The notes under the pieces: generated by a model
The model's input: the letters and a program-made list of their open reading frames with translations, nothing else
Databases searched by the model: none
Told to the model about the DNA's origin: nothing
Source: Bimastos eiseni
Taxonomy: Eukaryota > Annelida > Clitellata > Crassiclitellata > Lumbricidae
Reading direction: 5' to 3'
NCBI GenBank assembly: GCA_959347315.1
Contig: OY365807.1
Location: 33,167,660 to 33,231,659, forward strand
DNA: 64,000 nt
Made by a program: the position numbers and the translations under genes
Shown: positions 46,318 through 58,594 of the stretch, piece after piece
Numbering within the stretch: position 1 is the first letter of the stretch
Layout of the letters: each line of letters starts with the position of its first letter

Positions 46318-46580
46318 CAGACAAATACAACGACGCCTTAGAATCGCAATTGCATTTCATTTGCCCTAATAGCCCAGTTCTTGCTTTCGCTTGGACTCAC
46401 ATTTTCGCTGATTGGCTGCTAAGCATGCATCTGTAGAATTCGTCCTCAGATGAATAATAAGTTGAATTGTAAACAGTTGTATAAGCCTAATGCGTCTTGT
46501 GTTTCTAAGTGTAACGATGAGGCAGGTCAAGCGAATTATAAGCCATGCTACGATTGCCGATGAGCAAACTTTACGCCCAC

Positions 46581-46586
46581 AATAAA
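46581..46586 (+). promoter_or_regulatory. Candidate polyadenylation signal of the SDR gene
   Basis: Canonical AATAAA 264 bp after the stop codon. It is in a plausible place for a 3' UTR end, but there is no transcript evidence. Confidence 0.45.
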
Positions 46587-46894
46587 ATAGTTAAATTATT
46601 AAAAAAATTTAACGTTCAAACTACATGATATTGTAATGAAATGTAAATCTTCTCCAAACTTATCAGCGTCCGCAAAACCCACGTCAAGAAGTATATAAGC
46701 CCAGCTGAATCACTGGCGCTGCGTCCAATTTAGTCCGCAATAGCCAGGTTGCTCTGTTCTAATGCCAAGTTAAAATCTTTGGAGGTCATGCCGTATAAAC
46801 ATGACGGTGACAAGAGGTGGTGATGGTGGTGGCGTCACTGGTGTGGTGGCTCAGGAGTAGAACCAGGAAAAGATAGCTTGAAGAGTTTCATTTT

Positions 46895-47225
46895 CAATGG
46901 AGAGTGGAAGGTGACAACTGGCAGGAGTGAGTGCATGCAAGCGGAGAAGAGGGGAAATTAAGAGGCGAGACAGGAGGATGATCGAATAGGCGGAAGTCTT
47001 TTGGGAGTCCGTTCAAAGATTTGGTGAAGAATTGGCTTAAGGAGCGATTGCAGAATTCAGAGAAGATTAGAGTGGAGACCGAGATATAGAATGATATGAT
47101 AATGAGCGAGTAGACCCGGTAAAACTCGCGAATGAAAGAGGGTTGAGACAGACAGACAGATAGATGGGCGAGTAGACCCGGGCGGTTGATCTTGTAAAAC
47201 TCGCGCAGTAGGTCATTGCATCTTA
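46895..47225 (-). mobile_element. CR1/L2-like LINE C-terminal fragment
   Basis: Minus-strand reading: LREFYKINRPGLLAHLS, later LNGLPKDFRLFDHPPVSP, and SPSTLH. It is similar at the DNA level to plus-strand 27205-27440 (for example CGGACTCCCAAAAGA in both). A 40-bp stretch, GCGAGTAGACCCGG…AAAACTCGCG, is duplicated around a short GACA run at 47105-47215. Confidence 0.75.
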
Positions 47226-47229
47226 ATCT

Positions 47230-48647
47230 TAGAATAACTCTCAGCAAACTTATATTTCAGACTTCTGCAAAATGAGGCGCAATCAGAATATAGTTTCTGG
47301 TTCTCTCACACCGAACGTTAGCAACTGACAGCAGCTGTAACGTAGAAGACTTTGAAAGTTGAGCCACAGTTTCCATAGAATTTTAAGCATTTTCAGGCTG
47401 ACTGCAGTGGAACCGTCTATGAGTTACTTTGTGAGACGCATTGATCATGGTAACGTTGCCTGCTTTCCTCTGAGCTGGGGATTATTCTTCCGAAATTAGT
47501 CGACGAAATTATCGGTTGGAATCTTTTACTCGAGAAAGTTCGCCACCTTGCGATTCATACAAAAGAAAGTCGTCAAAGACAGCTGCTGTGAATCTGGGCG
47601 ACTCTGTATAGTCTACACTGTGCGAAGGCTGCATTTCTCTCTAGGCGAAATCGTTCGCATTGCTTGATCGGAATAAGTAAGTTACTCTGAACTGAACAGG
47701 ATCGACGAATGTGACGTAACGATGACAAGTTGCTCAAATTTCGGGGAGGTAATGCTATTCAAATTTCGCATCCTGCGTACAGGTCTGATCTATCATCTGT
47801 AGTATGCGCCTAGTATGCGCCTCTTGTAAGCCTACTAAATCACTCTGATCTAACTGGTCTGCCTCACACCTTTTTATTTATTGTTCCTCAGTTACATCCT
47901 CTTATTGATTAAGTTAGTCTGTTAAGACCTAGACCTACATGTACTGCTATTTTAGTGTTTGTGGCATCAACTCTGCGGAGCGAACCATTGCCTTCCAGAT
48001 GGGCTAATGACTAACAGGTCGTAATTCTGATGATGTGACATCGCAGCCCTTCTCCGTCGGCTCTCTGGATTGATGTTTTAATGACTGCAGCAGGGCAATG
48101 AACCTTTGAGGCATTGTTATCTACCTCAATGCAATGTACGAACTCAGAACAATGATGCCACACATATGCGGTTCTAACTTCTATGACTTTAGAAGGAAAT
48201 GAAATAATATAAACTAACAGTCTCTATTAGTGGGATCGCCTCGTTTTGAGAAGTGGTACGACAAAATAATGAGACTTCCGTCCTCTGACGTATCTGCATA
48301 TATTGACAGTGTTTCGTGCCCTTTATGGTAACGTATAAATAACAATGATTTAATACATGTTTAAATAAATCAATATGGAAAATAAAGTAATAGACCTTCA
48401 CTAAAACGCATAACAATTAAAATTTTTAATAGAAACATTAGTAGTGTACTGCAATGCCGGGTTCATCCCTAGTTGTCACGAGCGAATAACCGAAACGGCT
48501 GATCTAAGTTGCCATGACCCTGCTCATGATTTCGAGTGACTCTGTCTTCCAGAAACTGCTATTCGGAGGCAATCTTTAGCAAAACGTTCCCAGCATCCTC
48601 TTACTTACTTGTTCCGATTTCCAGGCACAATTGTATTATATTATTAC

Positions 48648-48686
<39 letters not shown>

Positions 48687-49760
48687 ACGGACAATTTCCA
48701 GAGGGCCGTAACGCAGTCATGCCGCTACAAGGGCGCTTAAACCGAAACATAGGCCTAATGTGGAAGATCGAAAACATAGCACTCTCAAACAAGAACTCGC
48801 GCAGCCAACAAGCAGCGCACGCTCAATTATGTATGGTTGCAGAATGTCGACCATTAGGCCCTACACTACAAACTAAAGCTAGTGATCCCTTTTGATCACC
48901 ATATCCTCGTGCTGTTTAATAATACAAGTAAGTTAAGTAACATCCATCCAAACGTTAAATCATGTTGAGGAGAAAGATAGGCTTTGCGTTATTAGCAAAT
49001 TTATCTCATGTGTCATCCCATTCTAACCATCATCTCTAACTAAGCCAGTTGTAATTGAATCTACGCCCAAGTTCACGCTTATGCCTACTTATTAAATATT
49101 GAGTGTATGCAAAATCTGGTTCAACATAAGTTGTGGACATTTCGGAAGAGCAACAGCAGTGGATGGAAGATATGATACCAATCTGTGTTTTTTCAGTCTC
49201 AGCAATTGCTTGCGGAACAAGAATTTCCCGCAGAACACTATTGGGCTTTCAAGCATGTGACATGACCACTAAATTACTGCAGTCAGTTGGTAAGAAACAT
49301 CGGTATCAATAACTGCATGCTGACGCAGTTGTCGTGATGGCCAACACTTATTGTACCGACATAACCTACTGTGATTGGCATTTTCTCATTCCAGTTTTTA
49401 TCAATAGTCACAAGGTTTGAGTCGCCTGCAGGGGACAGCATCTTCACAGAGCGGTCATACAATAGCCATGCTGCTGAAAGCATTCTTCCGTCGCTCAAAT
49501 TCTCCATCTTTGAACATATTTGACACTCTGTCAGTTACTTTCAAAAGCTCTTACCCGGCACGTCGCACAATATGAGAATATTTAGAAATGTTCTTCTGTG
49601 ACATCGATACATGTACATAGGCCTAGTTGGCCAACTTAGGCCAAGTCATGTTTAATGTATGTAGTAGATCACACTGCCTTCTGCGCTTGAACTTCGAGTT
49701 ACAAGTTAAGTAGATGTTTGAATTTCTCATTCACACAGTTTAAACTGACTCATTAAACTA
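47230..49760. other. Intergenic, no gene recognised
   Basis: Mixed unique sequence with a (TTA)n microsatellite at about 48640-48685. Minus-strand 49283-49507 is open for 74 codons (MENLSDGRMLSAAW...), but I do not recognise it and see no supporting splice context. Confidence 0.45.
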
Positions 49761-49767
49761 ATATAAT

Positions 49768-49778
49768 ACACACACACA

Positions 49779-49811
<33 letters not shown>
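49768..49811. repeat. (CA)n(TA)n microsatellite
   Basis: CACACACACACA followed by TATATATA, directly before a LINE fragment. Confidence 0.95.
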
Positions 49812-49814
<3 letters not shown>

Positions 49815-49975
49815 GGGGAAAAGGCAAGAGGAAGATCAAGAACAAGGCTTTTAGACTGGATGATGGAGAAAGGTGGATACGGAAAAATGAAAGAAGAGGC
49901 TCTACACAGGGAAGAGTGGCGTCATTGGACATATGAACCTGTCTGAAGGCAGAGAATCAAAGGAAGAAAAAGAAG
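49812..49975 (+). mobile_element. RTE/Proto2-like LINE C-terminal tail
   Basis: Plus-strand reading ARGRSRTRLLDWMMEKGGYG, then KMKEEALHREEWR. This matches the 'GRGRPR..WLD.…G…..EA.DR..WR' end of the same LINE class as 24380-24829. Confidence 0.75.
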
Positions 49976-50615
49976 ACTATGTTGCACTTTGCAACTTTCA
50001 GCCTACATCCTGAGAGTGAGACACTCGGTTCACTTGGAGAGTGAAGGTCAATTCAGTGTCAGATCAATCTTGCAACATAATATAATATCGCAACAATGTT
50101 TCTTTGAGACAACCAAAACGAAGTTATTAAAGTCCAACAGAGCGAAATAACTTTAAAATATTGTCAAAGCTTTTAGCAGACTAAAGTTGCACGTCAAAAA
50201 TATGTTGTCGCCCTACCACCTTGAAATGTGGTAGACGTCTACGGCTTTTGCTGTCCCACAAGTATAGACAGTGTTTGCCACCGGCATTTTTTTAGAAGGA
50301 GTCTGTAGTAAGAAGGGATGGCACTCCCTATGTAAGCCTACTGATTGGCTCAGGATATGTTCATTTAGAATTTTAGACGCATCTTCCGAGTCACTATATT
50401 TATATAAGCTCCAGATTACGAGACAATCCTATACTGCATTTGATCGCATCCTGTTGAGATCCGAAAACAAAATACATAATTGCGATTATCATTAGTAACC
50501 TCCATCGCCTCAGTACCTACTGCTTAAAGGCACCAAAACCAAGCCTGCAGCTGTACAGAGATGCAGCCTATACTTCGGTGAGAATGACCTGTCAGCAGTT
50601 TAATGCTCTGGTTTC

Positions 50616-51213
50616 CAGGGCTGTTAATATCGCGATAGAGTATTGCGATAATTTGGTATCGGCGATCTTTTTACAGTATCGCAGGGTGTATCGCGATAGT
50701 TTTGTTTGGTCAGTATCGCGTGTGTATCGCGATACTTTATTTTAGCCAGTCATCGATACGCAATACCAATACTTTTTCCTCACCGTAATAAAAAAAATGT
50801 AGTGTTTCTCTTCCCTGTATAATTTCATGCCTGTTAGATTTCATACATGCGGACTACTAGGGTAGAACTAGTTTAAACCGGTTGCTAGAGGGGTTGGGAT
50901 CTAGGCTTATCCAGGGTAAGGAATGTGAACCGACTGGCCGGCTAAGGAGAACAGCCAGCGGCCCGCTGACTGACCAGATGGGACTGCCTGGCTGGCTGGC
51001 TGGTTGACTGACCAGTGGGCCAGAGGCTTAGAGAGGTGACTGGGCAAAGGAGAAAGACAGGCGATGGATGTGAATGAGAAAGAGAGAGAAACAGGTAGAG
51101 TGAAATTTGACATTCGGTGGCTGGCTGAGGAAGACTATGTCTCTCTCTCTCTCTCTTTCTCTGTCTCTCTCTGTCTCTCTCTGTCTCTCTCTGTCTCTCT
51201 CTGTCTCTCTCTG

Positions 51214-51268
<55 letters not shown>

Positions 51269-51287
51269 TCCGATCTCAGACGGCCAC

Positions 51288-51353
<66 letters not shown>

Positions 51354-52535
51354 TAGAAGTAGCGCGGTCGGTGCCAAAGAGGTGAGACGCGGTGATACAA
51401 TCTAGAGTAGCAGCTTTAGCTTAATCATATAGTATAGCATAGTAAGACGTTTTAACAGGTAGACGATCGCCTCAGAGTCGTTTGAAGTGGCCGCGTATAG
51501 ACTCTTTGACTCTTATTAAAGTATAGTTTGCATTGTGTGACATTGCTGAGATTGAGTTTGTTCATTTCAAAGAGATATATTAATATTATATAATCGTTGC
51601 ATTTGTAGTTATTTTGTACTTATATATATATATATATATATAGAAAAGGTCTTATCAACTCTAACCCCGCTCCAGCCGGGTTGCTTCTCCTATAGGGCCA
51701 CCTGGACATCACGCAGCGCAGAGGCAAAAACTCCCTAGGCTAGAACCTGGACTCACTAGTCATGAGTCCCCGCTTGACCATAGGGCGCTGATGCCATTGG
51801 CCTCCTGGTATATGGACCTCTGCCTGCAGTCGACCCAAGATAGGTTAGAGCCCGGAAACGTAAGTCAGGGTGGGAGTTCGTCACAGAATATAAGGCATCT
51901 ATAAATATGGAAACGATCTGAGAAAGTGTTTCCCCATCTACGCACATCATTGAGTAGTAAAGTCAGCCCATATTCCATACGGAACGTTGGAGAGGTGCTC
52001 CTTTGCCCTTTCCTTAGGCCCTTGAGCCGACTATGGACGAATTCCAAGGTGCTATCGTAGGACTTGCCGTTTACCTCCCAGCTTACTGCTTGGTGACAGA
52101 GGCATTTGTTTGCAAACAACTTGCCCAGGATCGTTACACGGAGCCGAACTCGCAGCCGCATGCTACACGAACAAGCGCATTACCGATAGGCCGTCGTGTA
52201 GCACGCTTGAGTAGTACACATTTTTGAAAATAATATTTTTTATGATATTTCTAGTTATTTTGATTTTTGATGTAAAAAATATTATTGTAATTATACAGAT
52301 CTTTAATATGTGAAAATAATTATTGTAATTCTAGGCTACTGATATTTTGTATGTAAAAATAATAATGTATACTTATACTTCTTTTTCTTTAGCACATATT
52401 ATGTGTAAATAAACAGGAAACTTGCTCGCCAAAAAATATTGGTGAAAGTATTGGTATTGGTATTGCAATACATTTTTTGATGAAGTATTGGTATTGGTAT
52501 CGCAATACTTTTTTCCAGTATTCTTAATAGCCCTG
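50616..52535. mobile_element. hAT-type element, 1.9 kb, perfect 8-bp TSD
   Basis: It starts CAGGGCTGTTAATATCGCG and ends TATTCTTAATAGCCCTG. The inverted ends are backed by subterminal TATCGCGATA / GTATTGGTATTGCAATAC repeats. The target duplication CTGGTTTC is identical at 50608-50615 and 52536-52543. The interior holds a (CT)n-(GA)n pair, a short (TA)n, and unrecognised sequence at 51640-52200. No transposase was identified, so it is probably non-autonomous. Confidence 0.9.
51139..51347. repeat. (CT)n then (GA)n inverted microsatellite pair
   Basis: About 125 bp of CTCTCTGT repeats and about 55 bp of GAGAGA, separated by about 30 bp of unique sequence (CGATCTCAGACGGCCACTAC). The two tracts are complementary and could form a hairpin. 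Confidence 0.95.
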
Positions 52536-52543
52536 CTGGTTTC

Positions 52544-53750
52544 TTCTGACCAACTGGACATCGACTATACTTCTACAAATGAGTAAGATTCTCGACTACG
52601 ATTACACTTTAAGCGACCATCGATTGATACATTTGATGACGGCGCTATAGGAGTCGTCAGATGAGATTAGGTTGCAGTTGCACCAAAAGACCGTCCACTA
52701 GCAGTACATTTCTTTCAACGCAGATGACTATTGCGAACACGTGACTTCGTTTCATTATTAAACAAACAAGTGGCGCACTTGAGTCTGTCTAAAGTTAATG
52801 GGCGCTGTGACAGTACTGCTTCCAGTCTCGCTTTCGCCTCTGGCTGATGTCATTTCATGTAACGACGCCTTCGCATAAGAGGCAATGCCTCCCACGCAAG
52901 ACGCATATCATCGTTGTTATGGATGCGTCGTTAAATAAACTTATATCAGTCAGCCTCCCACGCTGTGCCGAGTGTGCTTAACTTATGAACAGTTGAACAC
53001 AGATCAACTTCCTGAATACATGTATATTTACTGCCTTTTTCAACATTGTCAGTCTGAAATAAAATGAATATCACGGTATCTTACCTAAAAAATTGTCAAA
53101 TAACTTCATACTTGTAGAGCAGAAAAATGTAAGAAGAATGATTCCACTTATAAAAAACTTTTCAACCCATCTAACGACAAAAAATAACGCTAGCTATTGG
53201 TGCAAGCTGTTATATTCTAGAATTATGACTATTTGGATTATGTACGTACGTTCTGCCAAAGCAATATATCACAGTTCAACAAAAATGCCCAATGAAGTCC
53301 TTGTAGGAGTTATTGCTTGAGTTACGGCGACCATGTGTTGTTTTGAGACTATTATTTAGGCCAGTGCGCAGACAAAGCAGAAGAATCTCACAACCGAAAA
53401 CATTTCCCAACTGCGGAGGCACAGTCGGGTTTAGAACGATACATAACTTGGCAGAAAAATCGTACACGAGACCACTATGTGGTACATAGTAAGATCGCCC
53501 GCAGGAACCATGATATATAACTGTTGAACGAACGAACGAGCGATCGTCAGACTCAGCCTCCGGACCATCTTCTTCTGCATCTTGTTTGTCGTCGTCTGCC
53601 TAGAATCCAGTTTCAATCACAGACGAGGATCTTTTGCTCTATCGGTCGACGGCTGTTGCAGACAACAGCGAATTACTAGAGGCCGCTGCTTCACCCAATC
53701 GGTACGCTACGAACGTCATCCGAGAACAGTAAGCAATATATAGGACCATG
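52544..53750. other. Intergenic, possible short repeat tail
   Basis: No gene seen. The stretch 52858-52945 (TAACGACGCCTTCGCATAAG... and CGTCGTTAAATAAAC) resembles a LINE or SINE 3' end, but I could not assign it. Confidence 0.35.
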
Positions 53751-53754
53751 AATG

Positions 53755-54025
53755 TATGAGTGGATGAATTAATTAATTAATGAACAATGAACTGATGAAT
53801 GAATGGATGAACGAACGAACGAATCAATGAATGAATGGGCGAATGAATGATGAATGGATAACGCAGTGAATAGATGAATGAATTAATAGTAAACGGATGA
53901 ACGAGCAAACAAACGAATGAGTGGATAAATGGATGAATGGATAAATGACTGAGTTAATGAACGAACGAATGAACTAACTAATGAATGAATGATTGATCGA
54001 ATGAATGAATGAATGAACAAATAAT
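53755..54025. repeat. Degenerate (GAAT)n/(GAAC)n array
   Basis: About 270 bp of GAATGAAT, GAACGAAC and GGATGAAT units. Confidence 0.92.
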
Positions 54026-54444
54026 GTAATTTTTTGGGACTAATGTATATTGCAGAATTAAGGAATTATTTGATTATATTTATTACTCTAACGTCCACAC
54101 ATTGACACCACGCGGTCGAACGTTACAGCGCTCATATTCAGGTTTCTTAGACCTTCCTAAACACCGTTACGTCGGCCGCTTAATAGGTTTAATTCATTTA
54201 ATCATTCACTCAACGAATGATTCAGGCAGTCAGCTGGACTAACTTGGAATTAGGCTTACGCGATGTCTTCGTTCGCTACATGATCGCAATTGTAATTGGC
54301 GACTCCAATATTTCCAAAGCGCTACTTCATAATTAAACGCAGGGCACCATTCCATTCAAGAGCGCTGCGTCCTATCACAAAGTGGTCCAGAGATCGGTGC
54401 CCGGTGGAGGTCCATGGAGGTTACCAGAGAGACCCTAAAGAGAG

Positions 54445-54522
<78 letters not shown>
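54445..54522. repeat. (TA)n(GA)n microsatellite
   Basis: TATATA (54445-54488) followed by GAGAGA (54489-54522). Confidence 0.96.
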
Positions 54523-54529
<7 letters not shown>

Positions 54530-56060
54530 TAGAAGAATTGATTTCCAGACTATCCAAGGCTGATGAGAAATTAACCCACTGATCGACTTCATCTCCTCAT
54601 CAGATACACGTCGACCGCGGTGCTAATGCGAATGACACTCCACAATGTTGTCAACTGCAGGAATCATAAGTTGACGGCTCCATGACAACTTTTTTGGCGC
54701 ACGTTCACAATTTATACACTGTTGCATGTTTGTACCACGCAATTGTGTTTTTGTCTGCAGTATAACTTCGCATGAGTTCGGTTCTAGGCCTCTGTTTATA
54801 GACAGAGAGGCATAACATATCGGTAATATCCATCCGTGCTGACAAGTGTATTCTAAGTATGTTCGCCTACAGTCTACGTGTACGACTGATGCGTCAGATT
54901 AATATTATGTTGATTACACAACCAGTGATAATTATCTGCGCTCATCAAGTTAAAAGCAAATAGATAAAAATACAAATAAAAAATGTTTGATTGATTCATA
55001 GTGAAATAAAAATTTAATTAAAGTTCAGATTCACCATCGGCATCCGTTTTTTAGTTGCTTGAGAGGTTGAATCCAGGTTTACAAGCGATCAATACACATT
55101 CATCCATAAGCACGCAGCGTTCAAAATAAAAATACGACAATAATATACGCAATATATCAATAGCTCTATCATATATTTCATAGCTATAAAGCGACAAAAT
55201 ATGCTGCCTATATTCATATGCAGTATATGCAGTATATTCATACTGCACATATGCACAGCTCCCACGTTCACATGCAAGTCCTATTACTTAGGCATGTCAT
55301 GTATAATTGTATATTCATTATATAATAAATATATATTATATATAATGTATAGATTTCAGGATATCAAGTCTCATGTGCAGCTTTATATAAGTACGTAATT
55401 TGCACTCGACGACTCCAGATACGAATCAGGTATAGGGAGAGAGATTAAAGACAACGCAAACAGGACAGTGGAGCATGGAGAGCATAGACACAGACTGAAG
55501 CAGCACATAAGAGGGTCACACAATCATATAGGAACGAAGACAGACAGGAAGACAGATGAAAGAGCGATGCCTGAGTCATTTAGCGCAATTTGCATGGTCT
55601 GATATTTCCAGAACATCAGACATCTTGAAGACTAAAATTACAGCCTAGATCCAGGTCGAATGCATATCGGTTGCGACGCTGCATCCTAGATTTGCGAAAG
55701 CCTTTTAACGACGACATTATCTACGATATTCGATGTCAAGCATCAAAGGGATATTTACTGGTATGCTCAGGAATAATATGGCTGTTCTGTTCATTATGTC
55801 AAGATATATGTAGACGTAGAAAAAGCTTATTAATATCATATATAGTGCTAGGATGAACATGCTTTTTGTCTCCTCCTCGTTGCAAGCATAGGCTTCTCCC
55901 AGACTTCTACTAAAGGCCTACAGATGAAGGCCTTTATGGTCGTCAGGAGAAACGGGTTGTCTTCGTGTTTTTCTGGCCAAAAGAAAGCGACTGTCCATGA
56001 CACAAATGATATGATAGGGATTAAAGTCAGAGGCTTTTATCTTAGATTGAATTATCTGCT
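54530..56060. other. Intergenic, no gene seen
   Basis: AT-rich. Short open frames occur in both directions but none has recognisable domain content. Confidence 0.45.
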
Positions 56061-56084
56061 GGGTGCATTCAGGCAGACTGCGGA

Positions 56085-56380
56085 AGAGAAGAGAGCGAGG
56101 ATAGAAGGAAGACGAGGATGGAGAGAAGGAGGATGAGGAAGTAAAAAAGGCGGCTAGAGAGGAGAAGAGTATTGAGAGAAGGAGTAGGAGGAGGTAAAGA
56201 AGATGCAATGGTGAATGTAGAGAAAGAGGAGAATGAGCGAATAAAAGAGAAGGAAGAGGAGAGGAAAACGCGAAAGAAGAGAAAAGTAAAAGCGAAGATG
56301 AAGAGGAAAAGCTGAGGAGGGAAGACGGAAAGAAGGTGAAGGTAGAGGAGGCGAGTGAAATGATGGAGAGGAGGTGAATA
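56085..56380. repeat. Purine-rich low-complexity tract
   Basis: Irregular GAGGA/GAAGA-rich sequence. It gives a long Ser/Leu/Phe-rich open frame on the minus strand that I consider an artefact. Confidence 0.85.
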
Positions 56381-56529
56381 GGGAGGTTCAGCATGGGTTT
56401 TCTCTTTCCTTAGGCCATTGCCTCTGGAGCCTGGCTTTGTTAGTGCGTGCGAGAAGGGGTCTCAACTACGCGTTGGCCGCTGATGACGTCCAAATCTACC
56501 TCCTCTTTCTTTCTCTTGTCCCCTACCCT

Positions 56530-56612
56530 TCCCCCCCCCTCTCTCTCTCTCTGTCTCTCTCTCTCTGTCTCTCTCTCTCTCTGTCTCTCTCTCTCTCTCT
56601 CTCTGTCTCTGT
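56530..56612. repeat. (CT)n microsatellite
   Basis: CTCTCTCTGT repeats following a C homopolymer. Confidence 0.95.
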
Positions 56613-56934
56613 CTCTTCTATGCGTGTCCTTACCTTCATAAAGGAAAAGAAAGGAGAAGGGGAAAGGCGGAAGACGAGGAAGTGGAGGAGAAGGAGAAGT
56701 AGAAGGAAGAGGACTTTGCCCATCAAGAAGAACTTCTGATAATGACCCTTGTGTTGGCCATTTGATGGCGAAGAACGTTTGTTAGAATTCAGACGGATTA
56801 TCGAAAACACACAAAAATTGCAGAATGAAAACGAGACAATCAGATTACATTATAGTTAGAAACAGAACTCATGACAGCAAATCAATCCTAACTCCCCAAA
56901 GTATATAGACGTGTGTGCACATACGCAGACCTAC

Positions 56935-57192
56935 GTGTATGTATGTATGTAAATATGTATATATATATGTATGCATGTATGTATATTATGTATGTATATT
57001 TTGTATGTATATATGTATGCATGCATGCATGTATGTATGCATGCATGCATGTATGTATGTATGTATGTATGTATGTATGTATGTATGTATGTATGTATGT
57101 ATGCATGCATGTATGTATGTATGTATGTATGTATGTATGTATGTATGTATGTATGTTTGTATGCATGTATGTATGTATGTATGTAATGTATG

Positions 57193-57223
<31 letters not shown>

Positions 57224-57525
57224 GTAATGTATGTATGTATGTATGTATGTATGTAATGTATGTATGTATGTATGTATGTATGTATGCATGGATGTATGTA
57301 TGTATGTATGCATGGATGTATGTATGTATGTATGTAGGCATGTATGTATGTATGTATGTATGTATGTATGTATGTATGTATGTATGCATGCATGCATGTA
57401 TGTATGTATGTATGTATGTATGTATGTATGTATGTACGTATGTATGTATGTATGTATGTATGTATGTATGCATGTATGTATGTATGCATGTATGTATGTA
57501 TGCATGCATGCATGCATGCATGTAT
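56935..57525. repeat. (TGTA)n long tetranucleotide array
   Basis: About 590 bp of ATGT units with ATGC variants (ATGCATGC blocks) and single-base slips. Because 4-bp units contain no stop in any register, the array is open in several frames on both strands. The 140-222 codon frames seen here are artefacts. Confidence 0.98.
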
Positions 57526-57685
57526 AAATGTAGACCATGTGATACTAAGGATATAAGCATATGTGCTATCATAAACATATATCTCTTGCATGTGTGCATC
57601 TATATACGTTAATGCGTATCCATAAATCCAAGATGAAATGCACCTAAAGGAACCAATAGAAGTAGCGGCGCTGGTTGCTCGAGTA

Positions 57686-58125
57686 TTATATATAGTCGCA
57701 GCAGAGGATACAACGCATTTGGACGATGCAGACAGACTGCTGCCTTAGGCGCCGCCCGCATTCATCCATGGCAGCAGCCGTATCAATAGGTGCCTTGGGT
57801 CTTTCCAGCTGCAGCAGCAGCAGCTGGGAGCCAACGTCGGCTTTCAACGAAGAATGTTGTTCATCGGTGTTGCTGGCTTTGCTCAACAGGAAGCTGCTGT
57901 TTACGTATAGACCGGTTCCGTCCTCTGCTCGCCTAGCAGGCCCACGGACGGGGCTACTGCCGGCCCTATAGGTGATCGGAAGTGTTCGGGGAAGGCCGCC
58001 TTTATCAACCGCGGTTGCCCACGCCGACCGATGAAACTTCGCAACCATGCGTCGCTCGACTCTCCTCCGCAAGTCATCACGAGGAGGCGGTAGTCTCTCG
58101 CCTACTCTTTGAGCAGAGCCCACGA
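57686..58125. other. GC-rich segment with open frames on both strands, function unknown
   Basis: The sequence is clearly richer in GC and CpG than its surroundings. The minus strand is open for 145 codons (57686-58123) and the plus strand for 81 and 62 codons. I recognise no domain. It may be the 5' part of the same locus as 58595-59110, or a CpG-rich regulatory region. Confidence 0.35.
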
Positions 58126-58594
58126 AGGTCGAACAAGCGGTATAAACACTCCCTTAAGCAGATATATTGACTATAAAGGTAGCGCACCCGGCTCACAGGC
58201 TATCGCCACTTATTAACGACCAGAAGACTTGCGGTCGGGCATAGTGGCAAATCTGCACATATCTACACAGTTCGTGATTTATCGCGTTCTCTAATTTATA
58301 CGGAGCCATCTCTTGAGGTATCCATCTAGAACGATTGGAGTTGACATTAAGCCGACAAATTGCTCTGGAGAGAAGACAGCATCGTCGGAATAGGTGAGTG
58401 AAGAGTGGCTCCCTCTCTCGTTCATCAGGTAAGGTGACGTCTTCGTCGTGTGATGCACTCTCCTCGGCCCCAACAGTCGACAAGAAACGAACGCCTTTCC
58501 CCAGATCATAGGAGGAGGTCGGTTGATCAACGACAGTCGGACGAGGAGGAGGATATTGTAGCGCATCCTCTGCGGAGGATAAATTAGACTGGCG

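Noticed and set aside
49283..49507. 74-codon minus frame starting MENLSDGRML
   Set aside because: It looks superficially protein-like but is short and unrecognised, with no splice or conservation evidence available.
55918..56394. 158-codon minus frame rich in Ser/Leu/Phe
   Set aside because: Low-complexity purine/pyrimidine-skewed sequence with no domain.
56888..57612. Frames of up to 222 codons with Tyr-Ile-His-Thr or Met-Tyr-Val-Cys repeats
   Set aside because: Products of the (TGTA)n array, open in all registers.
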